A DNA stretch of 64,000 nucleotides from Rachycentron canadum (GCA_038496675.1 CM076656.1:22259408-22323407), one strand, 5' to 3'; shown: positions 24,844-38,357, counted from the first letter of the stretch. The notes: generated by a model from the sequence alone, not told the origin. A program made the numbers and translations.

Positions 24844-27682
24844 AACTGTTCACGCCGTAAACCTGAGAAAGTCCATTGTAAATGATGTACAACCTCTTAG
24901 TTCCTCCTGATCTCCAAATATCGGCTGCTACTGCCTCGTAATGAAGGCAAAGTGACCGTGAGATTCACTGCATTTCTTTTTTGTTTGAAACGGCGTCTTT
25001 TACTTTGTCTCTGGTGCGTTTGTCAATATCTTGTCACATCAAACACAACCTCTCTTTCTAGTCGTATTTCAACATGAAAGCCCCAACTGCCTGGACTGAG
25101 AAACTGCCTTCCATATCCACAGATTGACTGAAAATTATTTTACATGTTGAACTGCGATCTCATTACTCTAATTAATAGCTAAGAATGTAAATATTAAATT
25201 TCCTTCCTGAAATTAGCAATGCTTAATAGTGGGAGCAATCTGGCTCTAGGGTCCTGTAGCAGTGCACACTAAGTCCTTGTAATATATTCTGAAACATATG
25301 CCACATGTCCACATGGACGACTGCAGAACTGATTATTATTGATAACATAAATACTGGGTCATGCTGGACTGGCTGCCAGTGAAACATTCACAAAAGTCAT
25401 AGAAGGAAAAGCTAAAAGAATAATAAGGTATCTTTGGCTTTAAGACACAGTAATACATTTTTGGCGCCGCAGTATGTCTTTAATTTCCATCAGGATTTCT
25501 TCTGACATTGTACAGGAGATCACTGATACTTGGAGTTTGATATTGGATTCCTTGGATGTCATTGAACGAGTTGGATGGATCTGCCTGTCCTTCATTTAAC
25601 CCCAGACACGATCAATCGCACTAATCACTGTCAATCACTCCAAATCACTAATTACGTAACACCATCTCCATCTGTTCTGCAGTTTCTTTCAAATTAAACT
25701 TGGTTCACATCCCATATGTTATCTGTTCAGACATTTTCATCTCAGCGGATAAGAAATCTGACACTCCAAGTGAGTCAAACAGTACCAGGTACCACATTTC
25801 AAAAGGGGCTTTTTTTCCCCATCCCTTGACTCTAACTTCACACAGAGCACAGACTCTGTCATCTCAATCTTCCTGCAAATCTCAAAACCCTATAAATCAA
25901 CCAGTTCCAGCTAAACTAAAAACAAACTCAGATGGTGTGTATGTGAATCTGAGCTCAGACGTAGGTATTGTAGATGTTACAGATAAAGACTTTATTATGA
26001 GGTAAAATGCACAGGAAGCCGTTAGATACTGTTTCACCAATAAAAAGGGCTAAAAAAGTGCATGTGTACTGTTCCTTTAAATATCTGTACCCAGAAGCAT
26101 GAGCCACAAGCACTGAAGTTAAACTGCATCAAGTGGCAATTACAATTTTAGTCACCAAAATTGAGTACTGTGAGTCACCCCCAGGTAATGGCAGTATAAA
26201 TACACCGCACTTATGAAATATTCAGTAGGGTGGAATATCTCCCGCTGATAAGCTTGCAGTCGAGTCTTGTCTGCGTTGACTGGAACTGTAAATCCTGGAG
26301 GACTGGACTTGTTGAAACTACAGTGTTGAACTGCTTGAGGAGAAGTAAACAGCCCTGCCTCTCTTTACCCAGCATGCCTGGTGTCAGACACACTGAGCTA
26401 CCCACAGATAATCCTTTTTGGCAGTGCATTTCTCTACCAGCCTTATCAGTTATACGGTGGCAAGATCAAGAGCCATGCAAACCCCCTCCACACCTTCCTC
26501 TCACCACCGCGCTGCCACCCAGCCTCCTGTCCCGTACGGTTTGTTTTCAGTTGATATGCTGACCTTCATTTTTACCAAGCGCTAACTGGCGCAATCATCC
26601 CTGGAAGGTCCTGATAAGCAGATGGCATGTCATCTATCATACATGACCCCTAGATTCCTGGGCAAGGTAAAAAGACAATGGTTTCATCCTGTGGAACCAC
26701 CCCCTCCCTCTCCCCCAACATAAAGACCTGTTGTTACACCAAACAGGTTCAAAGGCTCAGGAAATCAAACATGCATTTCCCCCTTTGCGCAAATGCATAT
26801 TATATATCTAATGAAAAGCAAATGGGAAAACAAAAGCCTCAAGTGACTGTGTTTACGAAACTCCTCATAATACGATGCACATTATACAGGGTATATCCAG
26901 CATTTAGTAAGGCCACTGATTATCTCATTTAATGGCACTCCTGAGCTTTACAGCATGATCCTCTGAAATATCAAAGTGTGCCAGTGTTTCCACAGTTCAT
27001 TTAATTGATCAACAGTTCCCATGCCTTCTGAAAACACTTGCATTACCATATAGCATACAGCATATGTTTCCAGGAAATGAAAGCCATTACTTTGATATTG
27101 TAATAGCACACAATATGACTGGTTCACGAGTCTCTGTTCCCTCTCTGTAATTCCTCTTAATGAGTATTAATCAAGGGAAGTGTTATTTTTGTTATTTGGC
27201 TGATTGGTACTCGCTTGTTTGTGTGATATTAGTCATTATGGGTTAGGTTCTCTTTTGCCGTGGCTGCCTGCGCTTTTTATTGCAGTGCCCTAAACCACAC
27301 TCTGAGTGCTATAACTGATTAGTTAAATGTGGGAGATACCGTCAGTGAAATTGATTGTGTGTTTTACTGTGCTGGGAAGGGTGCTCTGAAGCAAAGTTAT
27401 GTCTCTTTCCCCTCATTTGTTTTGGTTAATTAATAATGAAACGCTTACGATATGCTTCTTTTGTTTCTAAAGCATAGGAAACAGACAGAAAGATTCATTG
27501 TACAGGTGTTGCCATACACAGGTCACAAGATGATGGAATGACATACTAGTACATACGTCCACATTTACAGCTAATGGCAACATTAAGTGTCAGTGCAGGA
27601 GGGAGCGCGCCCTATATGAAGCGAAGCAGCTTGTAAGGGTGTGAAGGTCAGACTACTGTTTGCCTTTTTATTACATGTAACA

Positions 27683-28445
27683 ATACCAAACCAACTGTCA
27701 CCCATTGGTTTGTGAACCTTTGGTTTGGCGAAGCCTCCAGTATGTAATTTGTTTTGTCACCATCTTGGTTTTTTGAAAACCAGACAAAAAAACATGGAGA
27801 AGAGGGAGCTGAGGAGGAGTGAGGGGAGGATCTGACCTGCCGTGTCAGTCACATGGTCGTCACTAGTTTTGAGCCACGATGACGTGAAGTTGGTTGTGTG
27901 GACCTTTTGCGTGTTATGTGATGACAGCTACACTACAAACCTGTTTATACCTTAAGACCGCCTCTTCCTGTGAAATGCATCCGTTTACAGTGAGCGTGTT
28001 TAAGGTGAAATTGTTGAGCAGAAAAAGAAGCTGTTCTCCCCGTCAGGGAATCCAACCCTGGTCTTCCACATGACAGGCAGAGATACTGTCCACTGTACTA
28101 ACAAGGAATTCTGTCCTGTTAACATCAGCCATGTCAACATGACCCTGCAGACCCTGTTTTATGGTCTACTTTCCACAAAATGGACCATCATTTAAAAAAT
28201 AAACCTCATGTTGTATTGAAGACTTCTAACTAGAGACTGAGACCATAAACTCATTAGGAAAACGTTTACTGAACTAATAAATGGAGGGAGATGTAGGGAC
28301 ATTTTCACATAGACTTCAATACAATCTGACTTCTTTTTACAACCAGTGGAGTCGCCCCCTGATGGTCATCAGATAAGCAGGCTTTTCAGCATTGATTTCC
28401 CTTTTCAGACCTGGAGGCCATCTCCATATTTATACACAGTCTATG
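27683..28445 (+). repeat. repeat A, copy 1 (interrupted by an insert)
   Basis: The left part (27683 to about 27878) aligns with copies 2-4 through CACCCATTGGTTTGTGA, GAAGCCTCCAGT, CACCATCTTG and GAGCTGAGGAGGAGTGAGG. The right part (about 28152-28445) aligns through TTATGGTCTA, CATGTTGTATTGAAGACTT, CTAGAGACTGAGACCATAAA, CACATAGACTTCAATACAAT and GTCGCCCCCTGATGGTCAT. The end is the shared CTCCATATTTATACACAGTC. About 270 bp in between is absent from other copies and contains a tRNA-Asp-like sequence. The CRE-like palindrome kept by copies 2-4 has been lost here. Confidence 0.8.
28036..28107 (-). tRNA. tRNA-Asp(GTC)-like sequence, probable pseudogene
   Basis: On the minus strand these 72 bases start TCCTTGTTAGTACAGTGG and end CCCTGACGGGGAG, and they fold as a complete cloverleaf. 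The acceptor stem TCCTTGT/ACGGGGA pairs with two G-T wobbles. The anticodon arm carries CTGTCAT (anticodon GTC, Asp), and the T stem CAGGG/CCCTG is perfect. Compared with the vertebrate tRNA-Asp I remember, about eight to twelve positions differ, mostly C-to-T or G-to-A as expected from CpG decay. The T-loop has TTGGATT where TTCGATT is expected, so the B box is damaged. A T5 run suitable as a Pol III terminator lies about 9-13 bases beyond the 3' end. It sits in an insert within repeat A copy 1. It is most likely a tRNA pseudogene or the head of a tRNA-derived element; a functional gene is less likely. Confidence 0.6.
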
Positions 28446-31068
28446 AACCAGACCCTCTGTATGACAACTGGACTATCTCTGTATACGTTTACACAGTTTC
28501 CAATTGAAAAATACTGAAGTATCTGGTATTAATTGGGTTTGATTCTACGAAGCTGACGAGCCAACAAGCGTCATTGCACTGAAGTGTTTTGCTTCCTGTT
28601 AAAGATGAGCTGAAAGAGGAAGGTGCAGATATTATGGTTCTCACCAGCATGTGTTGTTGCTGTGTATGTACTAGTGTCAGTAAATGTTAGGGGCAGTTGG
28701 TTTAGCAGGTTCACAGACTTCAGCATTCAGAACACATTTTGGACTCCCACAAAGGACCACTTACCTCTCTCTTCTCCAATGTTAATTACAGATTATTGTC
28801 CATATTTCATGGGCCATAGCCTTTGCTGTTCCCCTCTGCTCCTCTCAGACTCCTTTTTCCAGGGCTGCTTCTCACCTGTTTGTCAGTCTCTGATATAAAT
28901 GTACCCCTCCCTTCCTATCAGCACATTATTCTACGCACCCCACATCTCTCTCGCTGAGTATCTCTGTCTCTGCCTCTGTCGTTCATGTGGGAACATGCAC
29001 CATTCTCCTCTCCGCTTCTGATGATCTCTCCCACTTCGCATCTCTTCAGGAGTGCCGGCCATTAAATGCAAACCCGGCTGTGCTGTCAGTCCCACGCACA
29101 CCCAGAAGAAACACAGCGGTGGCACCGAAACCGTAATAACTGCCTTCAGAAGAACAAGAAAACTATCTCACAGACTTCACTTTTTCTCTGTTCATCTTTC
29201 ATGGATATTTCTCAGTATTTGGGAGAGTATTGGTGGTGGGTATTAAAACTGAGATCTGTCAGAGTCTTTCCGTTCAGTTTTTAAATTGTGCCAAAAGAAA
29301 AAAAGGAAGAAAAAAAAAAAACACCCTTCTTTCATGTGTTTATTCCCACCTCTTATTTGAGTTCTTGTTGCAGGCGGTGCTTTTATCCCTGACGCTGTCA
29401 CTTACATTTTTTTTTTCTCGAGCCTAACTTTTCTGAATTTGCAGATCACCAAATCTCACACATCTACCGCTGTACCCAAAAGATCAAAGCATATTATGCG
29501 TTGTAGCTCTTTCAGGTCTGTGACATCCTTCCCCGTTTTTGATGTTGTATTTACAACTGTTTTTCAGAACCTGCATTCTTACTCTTGAATTGAAAGTTCT
29601 GCAAACAAGAGGGAAAGACCACAAAGGCGAAGCCGCCGTTAAAGGGATGAGGAAAATGTTTTTTTGTCAATTCAAATCTTTTTCCAACTTTAATTGGCAC
29701 TCTCGCCACAGCGGTCCGGGTGATTAATAAGACAATTCAGTTGGAAAGATGAGTTTTGCTGGGCCCAACAGCAGACAGGACTTTGCAGTTGTGGTGTGAG
29801 AGCTGGAGCAGAAAATGGATAGTCATTTCCTTTTATGGCCACGAAAGGCTGCTGTAGAGATTCAGTCTTGGTCTATAATTGAGACACCAGGGTATATTCT
29901 CTTTCAGGACAGACTCTAATGGTTAGTGCATTAAGGAGGATGATTGAAGTTAGCCACACACTTACAGTAGAGGCCGCGGTAAATCAGAAAAGATGGCTTT
30001 TGGGCCAATTTGTAGATTGCAGTGAGTTCACACTGTGCAGTGCTTTAGGCCGTCCCTCTCTCTCATCTCTGGTGAGAGCACTCTTCAGCAGAGTTAAATG
30101 GGTGTAATTTTGAGGTAAAAGAGAGAACACTTTTAGTAGTAATGGAAAGAGGGCTTTGGATGTGTTGTCATTGCCCTTGGAAATACAGTAAATGCATTCT
30201 TCAGGCCTCGCTCAATTGTTAGGAGGCTCTACTTTGCATCACTTTTAGGTTTTGTATTCAGCTCATGAGGGCTCAGGAGCAGAGACAGTATCTTAAATTA
30301 ATACACCATTTGGACTCTGCATATCCTCGGAGCTGCAGATGCTTAGTCATATCTAAAGAAGCCACACATCAGTGTGGATTTTTGGATTTTGATTTGATTT
30401 TTGCTTTTATCTTTTACCAGAATTTCTGTAGTTGTAGTTATTTTTGATGTGTACAGTTGTCATGGCTACACCCGTTGTGTTGGTACAAGGTTAGCAGAAA
30501 AGGTGCTGATTACCAGACTGTGATATTTAACACACAGTGTCTATTACTCTCTGACAAAGACTGACATGGGCAACAGTTTGTTTGTTTTTCCCCTCTAGTT
30601 GATCCTCTATCGCAAAGGTCGCTAATAGGCGGGCTGGGGTCACCCCAGACCGATGCTGTCCTAACTGGACCTATAACCTTTTTGATATTGAGGGTTACTA
30701 AATTTTGACGAAGCATTTCTGTTTTAACCAGCACAGCTTTTCTGGCCTTTCTGGAACTGATCACATGATGCTGCTCACACAGTCACTGACTGGAGTCGGC
30801 GAGTGAGATGAGGCCACACACCCATGGGAGAGACGAGACTATAGACAACGTCGGAGGAATAAGAGGAAAAGTGGGATATATGAGGGAAAGAAAGGTGTCA
30901 AGAGGTGTTAAAGCTGCTCAATGGCAAAGACGTGTCGGGATTGTCTATTATAGAAATGGTTTAAACTCTTAAGAGATGAAATGGAGTTAGCAAAAAAAAG
31001 AAGAAAAAAGGAAACTGAAGCAACACTTTAACACCTAAAATGTTTTTCAAAGACTCTCTGACTCTATG

Positions 31069-31091
31069 ATAATAATAATAATAATAATAAT
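31069..31091. repeat. (AAT)n microsatellite
   Basis: About eight ATA/AAT units immediately left of a repeat-like block, as often seen at element edges. Confidence 0.85.
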
Positions 31092-31480
31092 TTTATTTAT
31101 ACATCACTTTTCTTAACAGAGTTATAAAGTACTTTACAAGAAAAATTAAAGCCAATTAAAAGAGTTCAAGTTACTGGAACATAATAAAATAGTAGAGCAC
31201 CATGAACAAAAACATCACAATCAGCCATCAGGCAGAAAGAACTACCAGTCAGTAAATATATTAGACAATAATAGGGGATAAAACAATATAATTAAAGTGT
31301 TTATCAGACATTACCAAAAGCTACAGCTTAGAAATGTGTTTTAAGAAGATATTTAAAGGAGGATAAAGAGCGACAGCGTCTGAAATGGGTCAGTAGAGAG
31401 TTTCAGGGTCTCTGTTAGCAAAGGCCCGGTCACCGTTGGTCTCAAGTCTTGACCTTTGGCTGACACCAGGTCTACTTGGT
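31092..31480. repeat. probable fish interspersed repeat (unclassified)
   Basis: It begins with a TTTTATTTATACATCACTTT and TTATAAAGTACTTTACAAG signature and later shows TTAAGAAGATATTTAAAGGA and a GAGAGTTTCAGGGTCTCTG phrase. I recall this order from a common teleost repeat with a TTTATTTATATAGCGC-like start. There is no ORF and only one copy in this window, so the call rests on memory of the family. Confidence 0.4.
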
Positions 31481-33754
31481 CCTGATTACATTCTTATTTT
31501 ACCTGGAATGAGAAAAGGACATTAGATTATGATTGGATCAGTTATTCTTTGGTTGAGTTCCATTTGAAAGTCTCCACTCTACGCCCTGCAACGATTCACC
31601 CGCTTGTTCACTAAAATACCATCCACAGTCTGGGTTTGGCTCAGTAAAAGCACATTAACGTCAATGTAGTGATGCGTCTACTAGATCTTTGGGATTGTGG
31701 TGGTTAAATGCAGACATTAATCCAGATCCTCAGTTCCTTACATTAATATGATCTTTGTGGCCTATCTTCTGTATTTCGATAGATGTGGTCTTGCTAATCA
31801 GGAAGTGCATCATTGAACAAGACATTGCATGAGAACAGCAAACATTTAGTCATAGTTTCTGTTTTCACTCATTGCTTTTGATTTGATTTTCATCTGGGAA
31901 AAATGTTGTCAATGAATATTTTGCACCGTCGTTTCGTCGAGGAATTAAAATCTACATCGACTGCGCACTGAATATTTATTTCGCCGCCTCTCTCGGGGAA
32001 CACTTTTCACACATTTTCAACCATTTCCTGCGCTCTTTGAGTGTCAGGCCTGGGCAGCTTGTTGTGGGGTTTCATATATATTCATATATTACAGCTGGCT
32101 GCCAGCAGATTACTGGTCTTTCATGAGATTGTGCCAGGGTTGAGTCTTTGTTGCCAACTACCCTGATAATAGTTAAACCTCAGGAATTCTACCCACACAG
32201 GGCATGTCTTCTCTCCATGTATTTGAATCTTAGAGGGACAGGGTGCCTATATGTCACTCCATGATAAGTGTTGGGAATTACACAGTAATTAGTTTGCCCA
32301 TTCTAAACAAACCCTGACTGACACTGACAGTGGAAGGAGCCTGAGGAGCAAAGATACTGTTCCCACTGCCTCCAAAAGTAACCTCTTCTCAAAACCCTTG
32401 CCTCCCAAATTTACATAAAATTTCTCAGATCCAGTCTGGGATTTTTTTTTTTTTTTTCACTCGTATGAATCAAACACACAGACTCAATGATATGGAGATG
32501 CATTTGAGACGCTGCTTTTTTTGTTTAAGTCTATTGCTGAATCATTGTCTTCCCTTTTTAATTCTGCAACCAGATTAGTGACACTGGAGAGGTAGAATAT
32601 TTTTGTGGCATTTCTCAGTTGTAGTATAAGGATTCACAGTATTTACTTACAGAGTGAATAAAACCTGTTTTACAAATGTATGTTTATCTTGGCGCAGAGT
32701 AAAACCAAAAAGCAATGACTAAATTTTTGATTTATATTATTAACAACTTGCTGTATGGCCATTATATCGTCCCACAAGAAGTTAGGTCCTTCGTGGCCGT
32801 TGAGGACCATGAACTAAAATGATCTGGTCTACGGAAAGATTTTCGGTTTGCGTCTTGCCCTTAACATTGCATTGCAAAGCGCCGCTCCTGTTCCCTTCCA
32901 ACCTTAATGACACATAACTCTTTTTTCAGGGTTAGGGGTTGAGGTTGTGCCGTTACCTTAAACCCTACTTAGAGTTAACAGTGTAATCCTCTGACTCTCT
33001 GTGTTTTTTGCTGCCATATTTTTTTATAACTGGCCCAGGGGTCAGAGCCGTCGTTTCCCAGGAAAATTAGGGCACATTTGAAGAAACCTTTGAAAATCCC
33101 GCCGACTGTGATGCAATTGGCCTTGAAACGCAGCCTGTGAATGATGCAGCCCCTGAACTGGGACACAGCTACTCTCACCTGGGTTCAGTCATTTTGTTCT
33201 CAGTTCACTTTGGCAACTCAACTTGAACTCTTACTTACAGCTCTTGTATGAAAATGCCCGCCAGTCATCAAAGATGCGACTGTGTTGGCCACTGATCTGC
33301 ATTTCATCCGGCTTTGGCTGAAAAAAGAATTCAAGCTCCTCTTAATCACAACAGCCTCGAGACAAACTGCACAAGTCTAAACTTATTCAGGCTCCACTTT
33401 GTGTACAAGATCGTACTGGAGGAAATGTGATAGGGAGGGCTCACCACTGCTGTTGTTAAGCAGGGTTTTCCACACTTTCCTATGTCTGTCCACAGAGAGA
33501 GAGATTTCTAAACGAACCCTGTTGACTTCTTGCACTTATTTCACCCTCAAAGACGTTGTGTTATCGATTATGTGGATTCATGCGTTCTGTCCTTACAGCA
33601 CAGGAAAGATTTTTGTCCATTGTCTTCTCAAATCACAGAGGAGAGTTATTCCTCTTGTCTTTTTCCTTAATTCCCTCTTTAATTCTTTTGTCAAGTTTGA
33701 TGTCTTCAGTGTCGCCCCTTCAGCCTCTCAGGATGAACTCTGCCTGGTGCGGCG

Positions 33755-33769
33755 CTGCTGCTGCTGCTG
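33755..33769. repeat. (CTG)5 trinucleotide tract
   Basis: Five exact CTG units flanked by related triplets. Short and probably stable. Confidence 0.8.
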
Positions 33770-35019
33770 TTGTTTTACTCTGGCAGACAATTATCTCTGA
33801 GAAGCCTGGACAGAGTGAGCTGCCCTTGACAACAATTTCCCCCTGCCTTTAATCAGTCCACACTGCCCATCAACCAATAAATGGTTCACACTCTTGTCTG
33901 TGCACAAACTTACACTTTCAATCATGGACACACATACAAGAACCATTAACGCATTTCCTGTATTTCCAATTCTCTTGTATTTATGTTATTAAAACTCTCT
34001 CTCTCTCATACACCACATACATACACACCCTACTTCAATCACTGTCACAAGCCCCCTGGAAAAAACCTCTCAATCAACCCAACAACAGATGACGATGGCA
34101 GTATCTACAATAAACCACACTTTAGAATCTAAGCCTATGCGTCGCCCGCCTTTCTCTCCCTTCACCACTGCTCACGAGTCTTCAAAATCTTTTTATTGAC
34201 AAACCACACCTTGAAGACCTTGGAGGTTTTTAAACGTGGTTAGAAAAGGTCATGACATTCAGAAATGGCATTCTCTATGGGGGAAATGGCTTGGATGTCT
34301 GGCCATTAAATAAGGTTAGTTCTGTCGGCTGGATTTCTGAGCTGTTTGGCGTCCTCAGCATCGCTAAAGAGTGGCCCGTCCTCTGCTAATACCAAAGCCT
34401 CTCAGTGCAAGTTGGAGCGGTATCGCTTTGTGTGTGATACTCTCCTCTAGTGACGAATGAAGACTGCAGCAAAGACACACACGCATGCATGCAAATACAC
34501 ATACTGGGCTTAGAAATACAGTGGTGGTGTGTGTTCAAATAGACGGGTGTGTGCGTTAGTGCTGGACGGTTAAGGGGCTTGTTACTGACAGTTAATGATA
34601 CACTTCTTCATGTACATGTTCCTTCACACATACATACACAGAAAAACAAACCCCCTGCACACACACAAACACTTGTATGCTTCCTGCACAACTCGCTGCC
34701 TTCTCACCCGTTTGCCTCCCTCCCCACTTCTTCTCCTGCAGCAGAGGAATTGAAATGCAAGTGCTTAAGGGTAAAGCCTGGAAGGCCCCAAACAGAAACC
34801 ATTAACCCTTTACTGTTCCCCTGGCCTTGCAGCTGATGAGTTATTCAAGGCTTTTGACAGGGATCCACCCTCTTTACATTCACTAATGATGAAGAAAGGT
34901 CAATGAACACGCCCCAGAGACGCCTTTGGCAAAATAATCTTGGGACTCAATACACCAAGGCTGCATCGGCCTCTGTGGTGATAAACGCCTTTCTTTTTTT
35001 TTTAAAGAAATCTAAGTCT

Positions 35020-35043
35020 CCCCCCCCCCCCCCCCCCCCCCCC
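35020..35043. repeat. poly-C tract (24 C)
   Basis: An unusually long pure C run. The minus-strand G24 can form a G-quadruplex, and such runs are prone to length error in assemblies. Confidence 0.9.
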
Positions 35044-35868
35044 ACCCTTCCAACTGAATTACTGTAAGGTTTTTGAAACAATCAATGGGCTGAGCTGCTC
35101 ACAAGTCCTGTCACCGCTGACATTGTTAATTAGCACGGAAGAATCCCAGGCGCTTTTCGTCTGAGCACGTTTGAAAAGAGACGTCGGATTAGGCCACTTT
35201 GCTTTACATTTTTTATTTCTAATGCCATCAAGCGTAGGGGAGATCTTAGTGATCGTGGGTGGCTCCCGGCGGGCCCCGAGCCACAGATCTGCATCCCAGC
35301 ATGAAACAGTGCAATATCACTGGAAAGAGGCCCATGTGCCTTTCACCAGAACAGTGAGCAAACCGAGCACAGATCAGAATCAGGGGGATATTCCCTACTT
35401 CCGCGGTTGTTCATTTGCATTGCTTTTACGTGTCTGCCACCAGTGTGTCTTTTGCTTTATTTGTTGACATTTGGCTGATTGATGTAGGGTTTGAGATTAC
35501 TGGCAACCCTCTTCTCTGCTCCAAATCAAACTAAAAATTGATGTAGACTGAACCACAGTAAAGAGGATAAACCACCAAAAATATACTCGTTACTTTATCA
35601 ACCATCCAAGTATTTTCTTCTGATCAGCTTAATAAAGCTGATCAAAATCTGATCTTTTCTTTACTGTTATTAACTGTTTTTGTCTCCCTCAGCCTCCTCG
35701 AGCTGCAGGATGTGACTGTACTACTTTTAGTTTATCAGATGTATAGATTTGAATGAGGCCCTCCTGTATTTGTGTGCGTGCAGCAAGTCTTAAGTGTGTC
35801 AGATACATACATACATTTCTGTATCCTATCAGACTCTTATTCAAGGTCTCAGGCTGCAATCGGTGTCA

Positions 35869-35897
35869 TTTTTTTTTTTTTATATATATATATATAT
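35869..35897. repeat. poly-T followed by (TA)n
   Basis: About 13 T bases run into eight TA units. Simple AT-rich repeat. Confidence 0.85.
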
Positions 35898-36043
35898 TTG
35901 TGTTTTTATTTTCCATGTCAACAAATTTTTCAAAGACTCAACCCTGGAACAGCCAGAAGCATCTAAGGCTGCGTCCTGGCTCATATGGGGTTAATAATTC
36001 TGTAACTTGGATGTAACTGGGAGCTGGGCCCTGACGTACTTTT

Positions 36044-36300
36044 GTGGGCGGCGGTGGTTCGGGAGGTGGAGCAGGTCGGCCACTAATCAGAAAGCCGCTG
36101 GTTCGATCCCCGGCTCCACCAATCTGCATGTCCAAGTGCTTTTGGATAAGAACCCTAAAACTGCCTCTGAAGGCTGTTCCATCTGTGTGTGGGTTTGTTT
36201 GGTAGAAGTGAGGAGTAGTAGAAAGCCCTGTACGGATTAATGTGGCTTCCATTGTAAAGTGCTTTGAGTGGTCAGTGAGACTAGAAAAGTGATCACTAAA
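36044..36300 (+). repeat. SINE-like repeat with tRNA-type promoter boxes
   Basis: The left end has GGCGGCGGTGG and GGAGGTGGAGCAGG, resembling an A box. A perfect B box GGTTCGATCCC lies at 36100-36110, followed by CCGGCTCCACC. The body then has CTGTTCCATCTGTGTGTG, TAGTAGAAAGCCCTGTACGG and a TTGTAAAGTGCTTTGAGTGG phrase. I remember this arrangement from an abundant percomorph repeat. The B box and spacing suggest a tRNA-derived element, but no terminal tail or target duplication was resolved. Confidence 0.55.
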
Positions 36301-38310
36301 ACCTTAAATTCAATTCTATCACAGACTGGGAGCCAATGACACTAGTCCAGTTTTGAGAGAATGAACGTGTGAATGTTCCCAGATCAGGTTGTGAGATGGA
36401 TTTTATTTAGAAGAAGCTGGACTGCACAAACGTAACGAACCATCTGGTGCGTCAGGCTAGTAAATGATCACTAGTGCGACAAATGAGCATTAATGTGCTG
36501 CTAATTGTTAAGTCGTTTTTAGTAACATTAAGTAAAACCAACTAATTACAGGAAATATTTAACTTTTTAAAAATAAAAGGAAATAATCAGGCTTCTCAGT
36601 GGGAAAGAAATCATAAAGCACAGAGAGAAACGCGTGTATGTGGTCTTTTCATGATATTTGTTAACCATAATAATAATAATAACAGAAAATCAGCAGCCTT
36701 CACCTTCATGTCTGGATATTTTATTCTGATTCTGATGAAGAGAATTGAGATCCAAAGACTCCTGGACTCCCGCTCGGTGAAGGGATCCAGATTGACTAAT
36801 TCTGTTTTCCAGTTGAGAAATTATTCAATTACTGTGTACATGTAGCTGAGCGCTGTTAGACTGAAGCAAGACAGTTGTCATGAATCATGTAAGGAGGGTG
36901 TGTAGGGACTGATTGTTACATGACACAATTCAAACTCTCATCGTGGCTTCAGCAGGTCTGTAATCAAATCTGGAAAAGTTCTTCAGAGGATGATTGTGTC
37001 ACATTTTATATGATATATATTTTAGCTTGGTGTGTGTGTCTATGTGTGTGTGTGTGTTTCTTGGATGGGATAATATGCTTAATTGGGAATAGTGTTTGAA
37101 CAATACAAGTAGTCTTAATGAGAAAGTACAGATTCAATTAATCTTGGTTCACTCTTTTCCGCACACAATAAACAGGACAAATTGATATTGATAGAGAAGT
37201 TTACTATTTGGGTTCTGGGTCTTATTAACCAACAAAACAGCATTTTTTAAATTGCTGGTGAAACTTTGATCATTATTTTCTCATCAGATGGCTTTACCCC
37301 CTTTTATGTGACTACTCTACGACCCTTTACATTCTGCCATAATTGCCTTTAATGGTATGAATGTAATATAATTGAAATGACATTTCCCATACTCACATTT
37401 ATTGTCACAGGAACCGGTGAGTCAACTCAATGAAAATCTGCATGTAAATGTGAATCCATTTGTCTCAAAGCTACAAAGGGAGGTGTGTGTTTTACCAGAT
37501 GTATGGATATTTGCTGCTCCTGCGGTACCCAACTGAGTTGAACCAGAGGTCAATCCACCAGTCCAATTTGTTGGTAAACGCAGACTCATTCCCCTCAGTG
37601 ATTCCAGTCAATAATGTTTGACCTCATGTGAAAAGCAGGAACACAAAGGCGGAGAGTGTGTGTGGTGCTCTCAGTCTCGGGAGCTGCAGTCACCGTGCAC
37701 AGTCACACATCAAAGGGAAAGAGCATGTGTTTCCATCATCTGTCCTGGTATTTATGCAGCCATGAGTTGCACATTGATAGTGTCAGTGTCGCAGAAAGGA
37801 TAAGCCTGCAGAGGAAAGGCTAAAGTGGATTTGAAGTAGGGGGTGTATGTGGAGCAGCAGATAAGAGTTAAGGGCTTTTTTGGGTTCTGACACATTTCAG
37901 TATGAGGTGATATTGTCAGTCCTTTACACCTAAACATTCACAGTTATTATCGCTGTATTGAGAACACACAACTCTGCATTTTAAATAGTGGAACAAAGCT
38001 TGGAACGCACTCGCAGCAAATTTGGATGTGCATCACATTTAACTTATTGTTTTTATTTGGCAGCTTTTTTTTTTTTCAAACCACCTTGACATGTCTCCTC
38101 TTAAACTGCTTTGATTTTCTAAAGCATTTCAGAAGCAGCCAGACCAGTGCAGCTAAAATTAGCCACATTTAGAAGAATGTCACCGAAGCACAGTGGTGGG
38201 AAGGATATTAGTTATTTCAGGTAGGTACAACTCAAGTCGCAGTTCTCTACTACATTTATCTGACAACTATAGTTACAAAGTTATAGTTTATAGATTTTAC
38301 ATAAAATTAC

Positions 38311-38357
38311 GACTGCATGGTGGTTAGCACGGTCAGCTCACAGCAACAAGGTTCAAA
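38311..38357 (+). mobile_element. repeat B, left fragment (split by repeat A copy 2)
   Basis: The segment with GGTGGTTAGCAC, then GCTCACAGCAACAAGG and TTCAAA, matches the start of a common fish repeat I recall. The continuation is found 579 bp later at 38945. It ends in GGTTCAAA (38350-38357), which is duplicated on the other side of the insert. Confidence 0.6.

Noticed and set aside
25700..26005. 101-codon + strand open frame that looked like a possible extra exon
   Set aside because: No family resemblance to IgLON or anything else I know, no supporting splice sites, and a length expected by chance in 64 kb.
28036..28107. Calling the tRNA-Asp-like sequence a functional tRNA gene
   Set aside because: The T-loop has lost its invariant TTC, the B box is damaged and many changes look like CpG decay. 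Pseudogene is the safer reading.
33399..33800. 133-codon + strand open frame ending in a Cys run
   Set aside because: The Cys run comes from a CTG repeat, and the rest shows no family features.
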